From Gemmatimonadota bacterium (GTDB lineage: Bacteria > Gemmatimonadota > Gemmatimonadetes > Longimicrobiales > Gaopeijiaceae), in NCBI GenBank assembly GCA_003564295.1, contig PXFI01000221.1, forward strand, positions 1 through 50,206: a stretch of 50,206 bases of DNA, in the 5' to 3' direction. Positions within the stretch are counted from its first letter, which is position 1. Each line of letters starts with the position of its first letter. Position numbers and translations under genes: made by a program. Below are positions 1 to 9,024 of this stretch, piece after piece. The notes beneath the pieces are model-generated. The model worked only from the letters and a program-made list of their open reading frames with translations, had not been told where the DNA came from and made no database searches.

Positions 1-1288
1 ATGATCCGCCGCCTGTCGTGGCTGGCCGCCTCACCGTGGCGCCCGATGATCCGCCGCCTGTCGTGGGAGGCCGAATCACCGTGGTACCCGAGCCGCCGCC
101 TGTCGTGGGAGGCCGCCGCCTCACCGTGGCACCCGAGCCGCCGCCTGTCGTGGGAGGCCGCCTCACCGGCGGCGCCGTCGAGGTGGGAGGGGTGGTGGCG
201 GTGGAGCCGGTTCCTGGTGGCCGCCTCTCCAGAACGGGCCGTTCAGGGGTCCCCGTACGGCCCCTGAGGATCTCCGTGGGCCTGGACGGGGGAGCGACGG
301 TGGCCGGCGTGGTTCCCGCCTGTCGCCGGGTCGTCGTGCCCGCCACCCCGGGACGGGCTTGGCCTGTGGGAGAGGTGGGTTGGCCAGCGGCGCCCGGATC
401 TATCACAGTCGGAGCCCCGTCACGGGGGACGGCTCGCCGAACCTCAGCCCCTTCCACTCCGGGTTGCCTCACCGGCGGCGTGTCCCGGACAACCACCTGG
501 GGCGTTGCGGGCTCGCCTGCGGCCCTCTCCTTGAAAGCAAACTGAGGCACGCCCCTCCGGGGCTGTACGTAAACGACCCTAGTGCCCCGGTACCGCGTCG
601 CCGGGTAGAAATAGGGATCGTTATAGATCACAACCCGGAAGCTAAGGCAGGTATACGCATAGGGATTCCATACGTGGTAGGGCCGGAATCCGTGGCAGTC
701 ATAGCACAGGAACCGGGGGTAGTCATATCGGCGATCCACATGGTAGGAGGTGAAGTCCAGACCGTACGCCAAGTGCTCCCAGTCTGGGATCAATGCGGCC
801 ACGTAGTCGTCCATGGCCAGGTAGGGATCTCCGTAGACCTGGCCACCTACATGACTGAGGTTCCAGGTTCCCGTGTGCCAGGAGGGTTCGAACGCCGAGA
901 AGTCGAAGGGAACAGGGGACGCCACGATGAAGAAATACCCCATGCCCGGATCGTCGTCCACGTACCAGTAAGAGGACCCGGGAAACAATATGCGGTAGTC
1001 GCGCCCGCCCCTGGCAAAGTGGTTCTCTCGGGGGGAGGAGGGAAAGATCATCCTGGCCGTACCGTTGGTGTCGATCTGGAAGACCGCAACGAACGCATCC
1101 GCCGAGACTCTGTAGTAGATTCGGATCCGCTCGCCCCGCTGCACCACAGGCTCCTCCCCACGATCCAGCCAGACACGGACTTCCAGGGGATAACCCCAGG
1201 AATCCTGTGTTTCGAGAGGGGCCGGATCCAACCCTTGCTGAACCACCACCGCCACCATCAGGCCGGCCACGAGGCGTAGCGTTTTCAT
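1..1288 (-). CDS. Secreted DUF4384 protein with repetitive tail, partial
   Basis: An open minus-strand frame runs from an ATG at 1288 to the left edge without a stop (429 codons read). The start follows a strong AGGAGG ribosome site about 4 bases upstream. The product opens with a signal-peptide-like segment (MKTLRLVAGLMVAVVV). Next comes a DUF4384-type domain at roughly residues 30-110, with the family's pattern of a VQRGERIRIYYRV strand, AFVAVFQIDTNG and IFPSSP. Residues 110-235 are rich in Tyr, Trp, Asp and Phe. The remainder is low-complexity Pro/Thr/Arg/Gly sequence ending in tandem PTTGGGSG-type repeats. DUF4384 proteins are usually exported, with unknown role. Plus-strand reading frames across the same bases look like shadows. 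Sure that it is a gene; family assignment is by motif pattern only. Confidence 0.85.
   Translation of the reverse strand, partial: MKTLRLVAGLMVAVVVQQGLDPAPLETQDSWGYPLEVRVWLDRGEEPVVQRGERIRIYYRVSADAFVAVFQIDTNGTARMIFPSSPRENHFARGGRDYRILFPGSSYWYVDDDPGMGYFFIVASPVPFDFSAFEPSWHTGTWNLSHVGGQVYGDPYLAMDDYVAALIPDWEHLAYGLDFTSYHVDRRYDYPRFLCYDCHGFRPYHVWNPYAYTCLSFRVVIYNDPYFYPATRYRGTRVVYVQPRRGVPQFAFKERAAGEPATPQVVVRDTPPVRQPGVEGAEVRRAVPRDGAPTVIDPGAAGQPTSPTGQARPGVAGTTTRRQAGTTPATVAPPSRPTEILRGRTGTPERPVLERRPPGTGSTATTPPTSTAPPVRRPPTTGGGSGATVRRRPPTTGGGSGTTVIRPPTTGGGSSGATVRRPATTGGGS
8..190 (-). repeat. Tandem 42-45 bp coding repeat (RPPTTGGGSG-type)
   Basis: The motif GCCGCCTGTCGTGG recurs on the plus strand at about positions 8, 53, 95 and 140, giving periods of 45, 42 and 45 bp. 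These are multiples of three, and each unit encodes about 14-15 residues of Arg-Pro-Pro-Thr-Thr-Gly-Gly-Gly-Ser-Gly plus a short V/T/R spacer in the DUF4384 protein. The array may continue past the left edge. It is a protein repeat, not a CRISPR array. Confidence 0.85.
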
Positions 1289-1533
1289 GATCTCCTCCTT
1301 TCGACACAAACTACCGCTTCCAAAGGCAGCAGATCCCATGCCAGGCTCGCTCCATTCCTTGGGCCCGAGAAACAGCGGGATGCCGTCTGGCGAAGGGAAT
1401 CATCGTCCTCCATGGGTGACATCCGCAGTTCATGCGGGAGGACACTTGTCAATAGTCCTCGGCCAGCGGCCGTTCGTTTCTCCCTTCGCCTTCCGGTTTG
1501 GGGGGGCAGTTCAGGATCTTGGGGAAAGATGGC

Positions 1534-1539
1534 TATATT
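1534..1539 (+). promoter_or_regulatory. Putative -10 element of mfd
   Basis: TATATT lies 25 bases upstream of the mfd ATG in otherwise GC-rich DNA, which would give a leader of roughly 18 bases. No good -35 sits 16-18 bases upstream. The same hexamer lies 24 bases upstream of the preferred ruvX start. This is a weak prediction. Confidence 0.35.
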
Positions 1540-1563
1540 TTCTTTTCGTGATCCGTCCGGACA

Positions 1564-4500
1564 ATGGGGAAACCAGCCATCACACCGCCGTTGAGCCAAT
1601 CACCTAACCTTATCCTGAGGGCGTATTTCTCCTCGGACACGGTGAGATCTCTTCTCCGGAGCCTTCCCGAGGCTGGAGAGGAACGCATCCTGGGGGGAGC
1701 CGTGGGCTCCAGCGGTGTGGGAGCCCTGGCGTCATTCCACCACCTCCTGGAGAATCGGATCCTGGTGGCCCTTGCCAATACACCTCAGGAAGCGGCATCC
1801 ATCGAAACGGACCTGGAATCCCTGCTGGGGCCGGCCACTGCCCTGCCCTACCCTCAGCTCGAATCACTCCCCTATGAAGAGGGGGAGCAGTTGGAGGTAG
1901 GAGGGTTGAGGGTGGAGGCCCTGGAGGCCCTCCTCAGCGGGCGGTCCCGCCTACTTGTGACGACCCTGCGGGCCCTGCAGGAGAGAGGAGCCGTCCCCGT
2001 CTCCCTGTCGGAGCTCCGGCTCACCATCGCCACAGGAGCCAGGCCGGGCTTTCGGCAACTCGTCCGGGCCCTGGAGGAGAGGGGATTCGAGAAAGTCCCC
2101 CTTGTGGAGGGGGTAGGGCAGTTCGCGGTGAGGGGAGGAGTCCTGGATGTCTTCTCTTTCGGCTCGCCTGAGCCTCTCCGGGTGGAGTTCTGGGGGGACG
2201 AGATCGCCTCCATGCGAACCTTCGACATCTTGGACCAGCGCTCTGTCCGACCGGTGAAGGAAGCCCATCTCCTGCCCGTCGACTTTCGGGAGTGCCGGGA
2301 GGGCCCCGTAGTCAAGCGCTCCCTCCTGGAACTCCTTCCCCCTGAAGCCATATTCTTCCACTTCCTCCCTGAAGCATGGGATCGGGAGCTGGAAAGAACC
2401 TGGCAGCAGGTCTTGGACATTCGCCGGGAGCTCGTGGAGCACGGCCAGAGTCCTGAGCTTCCGGAGAGCCTCTTCCTTCCACCGGATGTGGCCCGAACCA
2501 GCCTCATGGCCTTTCCTCGGATCGTGGTTCGTGAAGAACGAACCGGAGCTCTTGACCTGGAAGCGGACCCGCCACCCCCCGTGGATCGGAGAATGGATCG
2601 TCTACACTCGTTCCTGGTTGAGGGAGCTGCCCGGGGCCACGACACCTTGATACTCTGCGATAACGACGGCCAGGTGCAACGCCTGGAAGAGATCCTTTCG
2701 GAGAAGGGCCTCCCCCCACGCACCCTCCTGGGGGTTGGAGCCCTGGGAGGGGGCTTCCTCCTGAACTGCTCATCGCCTCCCCTTCGCGTCCTCACCGATC
2801 ACGAGATCTTCCGCCGGTCTCGTCGGCTTCGGCGGCGACGTCAGTTCCGGGGGGCGGCGGCTCTGGAGAGCCTGGCCCAGCTGACTCCAGGGGATCACGT
2901 GGTCCACATGGATCACGGGGTAGGCATCTTCCGGGGCCTGGAGCGCCTGGAGATCGGGGGAGAGGAGATCGAATCCCTGGCCATCGAGTATGCCGGGGCA
3001 GAGGTGCTGAGAGTCCCGGTGTATCGGGTGGATCTGGTGGAGCGATGGGTGGGCGAGTCGGAGGACTCTTCCCCACCGCCCTTGCATCGGATCGGCGGGC
3101 GGAAATGGAAGGCCCTGAAGAAGAAGACAGAAGAGTCCATTGAGGCCATGACCTCGGGCCTTCTGGAGCTCTATGCCCGGCGGGAGACCGTGGAGGGCTT
3201 CTCCTTTTCCCCAGACTCCCGGTGGCAGAGAGAAATGGAGTCGTCCTTCCTCTACGAGGACACACCGGATCAGCGAAGGGCCGCCCAGGAGGTGAAGAGG
3301 GACATGGAGCGAGGCAAGCCCATGGACCGGCTTGTTTGCGGGGACGTGGGATACGGAAAGACCGAGGTGGCGGCTCGGGCAGCGTTCAAAGCCGTCCAGG
3401 ACGGCAAGCAGGTTGCCGTCCTGGCACCCACAACAATCCTGGTAGAGCAGCATCGTCGCACCTTCGAGGAGCGCCTGGCGGACTATCCCGTCCGGGTGGG
3501 AGCCCTCAGCCGCTTCCGCACGGGAAAGGAGCTGCAGAGTCTTCTCCTCTCGTTGGCCCGGGGGCAAACGGACATCGTCATAGGCACCCACCGTCTCCTG
3601 TCCCCGGACGTGGTGTTCAAGGGGCTGGGCCTCCTGATCGTGGACGAGGAACAGCGGTTTGGGGTTCGTCACAAGGAACGTATCAAGGCCCTCAAGGAAT
3701 CGGTGGACGTCCTGACGCTGACAGCCACGCCCATTCCTCGCACACTTTACCTCTCTTTGACGGGAATCCGAGACCTTTCCCTGATCCAGACCCCGCCCCT
3801 GGACAGGATGCCCATCATCACCCACGTGCTTCCCTGGTCGGATCAGATCATCCGCGAAGCCATACATAGGGAGCTCGACCGGGGAGGTCAGGTCTTCCTG
3901 GTGCATAACCGTGTGGAAACGATCTTCACTGTGGCCGAGCGTATCCGGCGACTGGAGCCCCATGCCTCCGTGGAAGTGGCTCACGGCCAGATGCGGCCGA
4001 GGGAGCTGGACCGGGTCATGAGAGGCTTCGTGACTGGAGCCGTGGAGATCCTCGTCTGCACTTCCATCATCGAGAACGGCCTGGACGTGCCCAACGCCAA
4101 CACGCTGATCGTGGATGGGGCGGATCGATTCGGCCTGGCCCAGCTTCACCAGATTCGGGGGCGGGTGGGCCGGTCCGACCGCAGGGCCTACTGCTATCTC
4201 GTGGTTCCTCCCACCATCACGGACGAAGCCGAGAAGCGCCTGCGTGTCCTGGAGCACTACACGGACCTTGGAAGCGGGTATTCGGTGGCTCTGCGAGACC
4301 TGGAGCTTCGGGGAGCCGGGAATCTGCTGGGTGCCGACCAGTCGGGCTTCGCCCATGCCGTGGGCCTGGACACCTATCTCCGGCTCGTGGAAAGGACCGT
4401 GGAAAGGCTCCGCAGAGGCTCGGAACATGTGTCCTTCCCGGAGCCCGAGATCACCCTTTCGGCTTCCGCTTTTCTACCGGACGTCTACATTTCTGATCCG

Positions 4501-4893
4501 GGTCAGAAGCTTCACCTCTACCGGAGGCTCTCCAAGATCCGGAAGCCCGGGGAGGTGGTGGAGCTTCGTCGGGAACTCCTGGATCGGTTCGGTCCGGTCC
4601 CGCCCGAGGCAGAGGCCCTCCTGGACGCCACGGTGCTCAGGCTCCTGGGCCGGGATCTTGGGGTAGAACACATCATGTTGAGAGGACGTGAAGGCCGCGT
4701 GAGCTTTCGCCCGGGGGTGGTGCCGCCGCTGGCCCACCTGGATGGGCCTTTCCGGAACCGGCAGGTAGAGGTAGAGGTGAAACGTCTGGATCCCCTCTCC
4801 CTCCTTCTACGGCAGGCCGGAGGCGAGCCTCTGGCGGCCACCCTCAGGGAGGCCTTCCAGGTCTTGAGGCACGCACGTAACGAAAGGATTTGA
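1564..4893 (+). CDS. mfd: Transcription-repair coupling factor Mfd
   Basis: This 1109-residue protein is close to the usual Mfd length of about 1150. Mfd removes stalled RNA polymerase at DNA lesions and recruits UvrA. The order is an N-terminal UvrB-like region (about 1-330); an RNA-polymerase-interacting domain with LTPGDHVVHMDHGVGIF (about 440); superfamily 2 translocase motifs including Walker A GDVGYGKTE (about 593) and DEEQ box VDEEQRFGV (about 693); QIRGRVGRS of motif VI; and a C-terminal TRCF domain. No clear ribosome site precedes the ATG, so an alternative start cannot be excluded. It is divergent from the DUF4384 gene and followed by a possible hairpin terminator, so it may be transcribed separately from the PPIase genes. 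Confidence 0.97.
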   Translation: MGKPAITPPLSQSPNLILRAYFSSDTVRSLLRSLPEAGEERILGGAVGSSGVGALASFHHLLENRILVALANTPQEAASIETDLESLLGPATALPYPQLESLPYEEGEQLEVGGLRVEALEALLSGRSRLLVTTLRALQERGAVPVSLSELRLTIATGARPGFRQLVRALEERGFEKVPLVEGVGQFAVRGGVLDVFSFGSPEPLRVEFWGDEIASMRTFDILDQRSVRPVKEAHLLPVDFRECREGPVVKRSLLELLPPEAIFFHFLPEAWDRELERTWQQVLDIRRELVEHGQSPELPESLFLPPDVARTSLMAFPRIVVREERTGALDLEADPPPPVDRRMDRLHSFLVEGAARGHDTLILCDNDGQVQRLEEILSEKGLPPRTLLGVGALGGGFLLNCSSPPLRVLTDHEIFRRSRRLRRRRQFRGAAALESLAQLTPGDHVVHMDHGVGIFRGLERLEIGGEEIESLAIEYAGAEVLRVPVYRVDLVERWVGESEDSSPPPLHRIGGRKWKALKKKTEESIEAMTSGLLELYARRETVEGFSFSPDSRWQREMESSFLYEDTPDQRRAAQEVKRDMERGKPMDRLVCGDVGYGKTEVAARAAFKAVQDGKQVAVLAPTTILVEQHRRTFEERLADYPVRVGALSRFRTGKELQSLLLSLARGQTDIVIGTHRLLSPDVVFKGLGLLIVDEEQRFGVRHKERIKALKESVDVLTLTATPIPRTLYLSLTGIRDLSLIQTPPLDRMPIITHVLPWSDQIIREAIHRELDRGGQVFLVHNRVETIFTVAERIRRLEPHASVEVAHGQMRPRELDRVMRGFVTGAVEILVCTSIIENGLDVPNANTLIVDGADRFGLAQLHQIRGRVGRSDRRAYCYLVVPPTITDEAEKRLRVLEHYTDLGSGYSVALRDLELRGAGNLLGADQSGFAHAVGLDTYLRLVERTVERLRRGSEHVSFPEPEITLSASAFLPDVYISDPGQKLHLYRRLSKIRKPGEVVELRRELLDRFGPVPPEAEALLDATVLRLLGRDLGVEHIMLRGREGRVSFRPGVVPPLAHLDGPFRNRQVEVEVKRLDPLSLLLRQAGGEPLAATLREAFQVLRHARNERI

Positions 4894-4902
4894 CCAATCA
4901 GA

Positions 4903-4931
4903 GAGCGTTCAGGCACCGGTGGCCAACGCTC
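4903..4931 (+). terminator. Hairpin behind mfd, possible terminator
   Basis: The arms GAGCGTT (4903-4909) and AACGCTC (4925-4931) are exact inverted repeats. They enclose a loop that contains the palindrome CACCGGTG, which could extend the stem. A short T-rich stretch (CCATTTTCT) follows about 5 bases later. It starts about 10 bases after the mfd stop and before the lipoprotein gene. The T tract is poor, so intrinsic termination is uncertain. Confidence 0.4.
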
Positions 4932-5008
4932 CATGCCATTTTCTCGATCCCATACCCGATGGTGAGAACGAGCCAAGTGGGCACAAGCCCGACAGGAGAC
5001 GAAACTTG

Positions 5009-6535
5009 ATGAAAGCTTGGAGGCTGTTGATTCCGATCTTGGCCTTGGCTCTCGGGTCGTGTGAAAGGCCGGAGGGCGCCCCCGCAGATGGGGTGGTGGC
5101 CCGAGCCGCCGGATTCCAGTTGAAGACCGAGGCCGCCGCCCAGATGCTGGCTCCCCAGGCCCACCTTCCCAATGACCCTGAGGTGGTGGAGGCCCTGGCA
5201 AACCTCTGGGTAGACTATTTTCTCCTGGCCAGGGCTGCGGCCCAGGATACCACCCTGGAGAGCCTGGAGCTTGGTCCTCTTATCGACCGCCAGATCGACC
5301 AGGAGCTCGTGATGAAGCTTCGGGACCATGTGATCCATGTCGATACAGCCATCTCCGACGCCGAGCTCCAGGCCCTTTACGAGGACCAGTTGCCAGGAGG
5401 AAGGGTGCGGGCTCGGCACATTCTCCTCCAGTTCCCCCCCGGCGCGACAAGGTCACAGATGGACAGCGTGCGGGCCATGGCCGAGTCCCTCCGCGCCAGG
5501 CTCATGGCCGGCGAGGATTTCGCTGCCCTCGCCCGGGAGTACAGCCAGGATTCCGGAAGCGGACCGTCGGGTGGAGATCTAGGCACCTTCGGGCGGGGGG
5601 AAATTGTCCCGGCCTTCGAGGATGTGGTCTTCTCCCTGGGGATCGGGGACATCAGCGAGGTGGTCGAAACTCCTTTCGGGCTCCATCTCATCCGGGTGGA
5701 CGAGAGAACCATCCCCCCCCTGGAAGACATGCGGGAACAGTTCAGAAGGCAGGTCCAGGACAGGCGGGTCCAGGTGGCCGAGTCGCTCTATATGGCCAGC
5801 ATCGTGGAAGGGGCCGAGATCCAGATCCAAGAGGAAAGCTACGAGGCCGTGAAGCAGATCGCGTCCGACCCGGACAAGGAGCTGAGCCGACGGGCGTCGG
5901 GCCGCCCGCTGGTCCGGTACAGTGGGGGAGCCTATACCCTGGGTGAGTTCCAGGAATGGCTCCGGACCAGTGCGGCCAACGTGGCCAGCCAGATCGAGAC
6001 GGCGCCTCAGGAGCAGATCGAGGTTCTGCTCCAGAACCTCACCCGGGCCGAGCTTCTGGTGAACGAAGCCAGGAATGAGGGAGTCCAGGTATCAGCCTCC
6101 CGGCAGGATTCCCTCGTGGCCGCCGTACGGGACGGAATGAGAGGCGTGGCCAGGGAGTTGGGTTTTCTGGGCCTGGAGCGCCGGGAGGGCGAGAGCCTCG
6201 ATGAAGCGGCAGCCAGAGCTGTCCGAGAGGTTCTGGAGGAAGTGGTGGGGGGAGACCGACAGGTATTCCCCCTGGGCACGGTCTCCTTTGTCTTGCGAAA
6301 GCAATTCGGTGCTCGGATCTACAGAGACACATTCGCGGGAGCGGTGGGCAGGATCGACTACCTTCGGGCCCAGGCACAGCCCCCGGACCCGCAGTTGGAC
6401 CTTCGGCCGGATGCTGCACCCGACACGTTCGATCCCGGGGAAGCTACAACCGGCAGTGAGGACGTTGGCAAAACCGAACCCGAGTCTCCTCCCCCAGGGG
6501 AGGAAGGCTCATCCCCCGGCGGAAACGGGGTGTAA
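5009..6535 (+). CDS. PpiC/parvulin-type peptidyl-prolyl isomerase lipoprotein
   Basis: The 508-residue product begins with a lipoprotein signal (ALALGSC, lipidated Cys18). This supports the ATG at 5009, which has an AGGAGA ribosome site, over an in-frame start 90 bases earlier. A parvulin rotamase domain lies at about residues 134-225, with RARHILLQF, the SQDSGSGPSGGDLGTFGRGE core and ETPFGLHLIRV. The flanking helical regions resemble the chaperone parts of SurA/PrsA-like proteins, and the last 40 residues are acidic and disordered. It probably assists folding of exported proteins at a membrane surface. It is followed 120 bases later by a second PPIase gene, so the pair may divide periplasmic work. 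The exact client is unknown. Confidence 0.9.
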   Translation: MKAWRLLIPILALALGSCERPEGAPADGVVARAAGFQLKTEAAAQMLAPQAHLPNDPEVVEALANLWVDYFLLARAAAQDTTLESLELGPLIDRQIDQELVMKLRDHVIHVDTAISDAELQALYEDQLPGGRVRARHILLQFPPGATRSQMDSVRAMAESLRARLMAGEDFAALAREYSQDSGSGPSGGDLGTFGRGEIVPAFEDVVFSLGIGDISEVVETPFGLHLIRVDERTIPPLEDMREQFRRQVQDRRVQVAESLYMASIVEGAEIQIQEESYEAVKQIASDPDKELSRRASGRPLVRYSGGAYTLGEFQEWLRTSAANVASQIETAPQEQIEVLLQNLTRAELLVNEARNEGVQVSASRQDSLVAAVRDGMRGVARELGFLGLERREGESLDEAAARAVREVLEEVVGGDRQVFPLGTVSFVLRKQFGARIYRDTFAGAVGRIDYLRAQAQPPDPQLDLRPDAAPDTFDPGEATTGSEDVGKTEPESPPPGEEGSSPGGNGV

Positions 6536-6655
6536 TCCCGGAACCCTCTGCCGGTCTTTGGGTTAGAGACACCGGAATCGGAGGTTTCCTCCCGGTCTCA
6601 ACTCAACGGAGGAGGCGCGGTATGGTCTGCCCCTCCCCCTTGGAGGTCGAAGAAC

Positions 6656-7993
6656 GTGCGAAGATTTGCTCCCCCATCCGGGTTTTCTCTCCTCCTGGCA
6701 GGCGGTGTCCTGGCTCTGGCAACGGGATTCCTTCCCCAAACCCTGGGAGGCCAGGACCGGACTCTGGTGGATCGCATCGCGGCCGTGGTGGGAGACTCGG
6801 CCATATCCGTCTCCCAGATCGAGGAGCGCATCTTCCAGCTCCAGGCACAAGGGGTCCAGATCCCCCGGGAGCCGGAAGCCATGGCCTCCCTCCGTGAGGA
6901 CCTGCTGGACCAGATGGTGGGGGAGCAGCTCATCATCCAGGCAGCACTGAAGGACACCCTCATCGTGGTGGACGAGCTGGAAGTGGAAGAGGCCGTGGCC
7001 CAGGAGATCCAGCAGCGCACCGCCGACTTCGAGGGTGAAACAGCCTTCCGGCAAGCACTTGCCCAGCAGGGGTGGACCCTTACCTCCTACCGGGAGTTCC
7101 TCAGGGGACAGTTCCGTCAGCAGCAGCTCTACCAGCAGTTCATGGCGAAGAAGGCCCGGGACCTCAGATCCATCATGGTGGAGGAATCGGAGGTGAGGGA
7201 GTTCTTCGAGGAGCAGAGGGACGCCCTGGGCCAGCGCCCTCCCACTGTGGTGTTCGCCCAGGTCATTGTGGTACCCACTCCCTCCGACTCCACCAGGGCG
7301 GAAGCCAGAGCGGAGGCGGAAAGGATCCGTGACATGGCCGTGGAAGGCGAGGATTTCGCCGAGCTTGCCCGCCGGTTTTCCCAGGATCCCGGGTCCAGGG
7401 ATTCGGGGGGAGACCTCGGCTGGTTCCGGAGGGGAGAGATGACGCAGGCATTCGAGGATGCCGCGTTCAACCTGGCCGTGAACCAGATCAGCGCCCCGGT
7501 GGAGACCCCTTTCGGATACCACATCATCAAGGTGAATCGCAGGCGGTCCGGGGAGGTCCGGGCCAGCCACATCCTCATTTCTGTGGAGCCGACGCCGGAC
7601 GACGTGGAACGGGCCGCCCGTGACGCCGAAGAGGTCAAACGCCGCATGGAGGTCGGCGAATCGCCGGGACCCCTGCGGGAGCGCTTCGGGGATCTGGAAT
7701 CTCCAGACACCCTCCGCGTCCCTTTCGATCGCTTGAGGGAGCTCCCACCCGGCTTCGCCGAGCCTCTGCTGCAATCCGAGCCGGGGCAGATCATTGGACC
7801 CATACGGTATGTGGCCAGGGAACAGCCCCGGTTTGGAATCCTCGAAGTCGTTGATGTCCTTGAGGGGGGACCCTACACTCTGGAGGACGAGGATCTTCGG
7901 GCCCGGATTCGGGGAGCCATCCAGGAGCAGAAGATGGTGGACAAGATCATGGACGAGCTTCGGTCCAAGACCTATGTCCAGATCCGGATGTGA
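6656..7993 (+). CDS. surA: SurA-like periplasmic chaperone/PPIase
   Basis: A GTG start at 6656 has GGAGG about 9 bases upstream. The 445-residue product has a signal peptide, a SurA N-terminal domain (VDRIAAVVGDSAISVSQIEE, about 34-53), one intact parvulin domain (about 197-300, with SQDPGSRDSGGDLGWFRRGE and ETPFGYHIIKV) and a second, weaker parvulin-like domain (about 301-390) beginning RASHILISV. SurA escorts unfolded outer-membrane proteins to the BAM complex. Its stop codon nearly touches pdxA, the same surA-pdxA neighbourhood as in Escherichia coli, which supports the name. The second PPIase domain lacks much of the usual core and may be inactive. Confidence 0.9.
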   Translation: MRRFAPPSGFSLLLAGGVLALATGFLPQTLGGQDRTLVDRIAAVVGDSAISVSQIEERIFQLQAQGVQIPREPEAMASLREDLLDQMVGEQLIIQAALKDTLIVVDELEVEEAVAQEIQQRTADFEGETAFRQALAQQGWTLTSYREFLRGQFRQQQLYQQFMAKKARDLRSIMVEESEVREFFEEQRDALGQRPPTVVFAQVIVVPTPSDSTRAEARAEAERIRDMAVEGEDFAELARRFSQDPGSRDSGGDLGWFRRGEMTQAFEDAAFNLAVNQISAPVETPFGYHIIKVNRRRSGEVRASHILISVEPTPDDVERAARDAEEVKRRMEVGESPGPLRERFGDLESPDTLRVPFDRLRELPPGFAEPLLQSEPGQIIGPIRYVAREQPRFGILEVVDVLEGGPYTLEDEDLRARIRGAIQEQKMVDKIMDELRSKTYVQIRM

Positions 7994-8043
7994 CCAGACC
8001 CGAGTCGATGAGGGGGAAGCCGGAGGAGGTTTCCGCGTTGCCC

Positions 8044-8979
8044 ATGCGCATCGCCGTAACCCTCGGAGACCCCCGGGGTATCGGTCCCGAGGTAATGCGA
8101 AAAGCGATCCGCTCCGTCACGCCTGAGATCTCTGCCGACGAAATCCTGATCCTGGGCCACTCGGGCTCCGATCCGGGGCTGGCGCCCTTCGAGGCCGTGG
8201 GATCCTGGGACGGCACGGAGGCAGGGGCTGGAAGCGTGAGCGCCGCAGCCCTTTGCCGAGGAGTGGAGCTGGCTCTGCTGGGCTCCGTGGGTGCCCTGGT
8301 CACGGGCCCGGCCCACAAGCCCGCACTGCGGGCGGCCGGGTGGAACGTGCCCGGGCAGACGGAGATGCTTGGGACCCTCACCGGTGCCGAAGAGGTGGGG
8401 ATGCTCATGTGCGCCGAGGAGACAGTCCTTGGAGGGCCTCTCCGGGTTCTCCTGGCCACAACCCATCTCCCCCTCAGGGAGGTCTTCAGCCTCCTCTCCC
8501 CGAATCTACTGCTTCGACAGAGTCGGCTCCTTGCCCGGGCCCTGGAGAATGATTGGCACATCCCGGGACCCCGGCTCGGACTCTGCGCCATCAACCCTCA
8601 TGCCGGGGACGGAGGCCTCTTCGGGACAGAGGAGGCCGAAATCCTCCGGCCCGTGGTGGTGCAACTTCAGGAGGAAGGGCTCAGAGCCCAGGGTCCCCTT
8701 CCGGCGGACACCGTGTTCCACCGGGCTCTATGCGGGGAACTGGACGCCGTCGTGGCCCCCTATCACGATGTGGGAATGGCAGCCTTCAAGAGCGTCGCCT
8801 TCGGGTCCGGGGTGAACGTGACCCTCGGGCTCCCCTTCATACGGACCTCCCCCGACCACGGAACGGCCTTCGATATCGCCGGCAGCGGGAGGGCCCGGGC
8901 CGGATCTGCCAGGGCGGCTCTCCGCCTTGCCGCTGATCTCCTGAAGAACCGCTTTGACACCTCAGGGAGGCCCGGATAG
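8044..8979 (+). CDS. pdxA: 4-hydroxythreonine-4-phosphate dehydrogenase PdxA
   Basis: PdxA oxidises 4-phosphohydroxy-L-threonine in pyridoxal-phosphate synthesis. Family signatures are VTLGDPRGIGPEV near the start, LVTGPAHKPAL, ATTHLPLREV, CAINPHAGDGGLFG with metal/substrate-binding His, and APYHDVGMAAFK followed by TSPDHGTAFDIAG. Length is about 311 residues, normal for the family. The start is uncertain: GGAGGAGG at 8022-8029 is 8 bases from a TTG at 8038 and 14 bases from the ATG chosen here. A GTG at 7990 overlapping the surA stop would add an atypical N-terminus. Likely cotranscribed with surA. Confidence 0.95.
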   Translation: MRIAVTLGDPRGIGPEVMRKAIRSVTPEISADEILILGHSGSDPGLAPFEAVGSWDGTEAGAGSVSAAALCRGVELALLGSVGALVTGPAHKPALRAAGWNVPGQTEMLGTLTGAEEVGMLMCAEETVLGGPLRVLLATTHLPLREVFSLLSPNLLLRQSRLLARALENDWHIPGPRLGLCAINPHAGDGGLFGTEEAEILRPVVVQLQEEGLRAQGPLPADTVFHRALCGELDAVVAPYHDVGMAAFKSVAFGSGVNVTLGLPFIRTSPDHGTAFDIAGSGRARAGSARAALRLAADLLKNRFDTSGRPG

Positions 8980-9024
8980 CTTGAGATCGCCGTGGAGGAA
9001 TAGGCTAACCACCCACCTGGTCCA

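Noticed and set aside
8-190. Possible CRISPR array from regularly spaced repeats
   Set aside because: The repeats are directly adjacent, have no unique spacers, keep a multiple-of-three period and encode a protein repeat. No cas genes are nearby.
1-1279. Plus-strand open frames over the left end (up to about 300 codons)
   Set aside because: They lack ribosome sites and family features and are antisense to the well-supported DUF4384 frame, whose repeats keep other frames open.
1447-1452. TTGACA on the minus strand as -35 of the DUF4384 gene
   Set aside because: No acceptable -10 lies 16-18 bases downstream, and the hexamer is about 160 bases from the start codon.
2770-4428. 552-codon minus-strand open frame inside mfd
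   Set aside because: It is antisense to clear Mfd helicase motifs and has the composition of a shadow frame in high-GC DNA.
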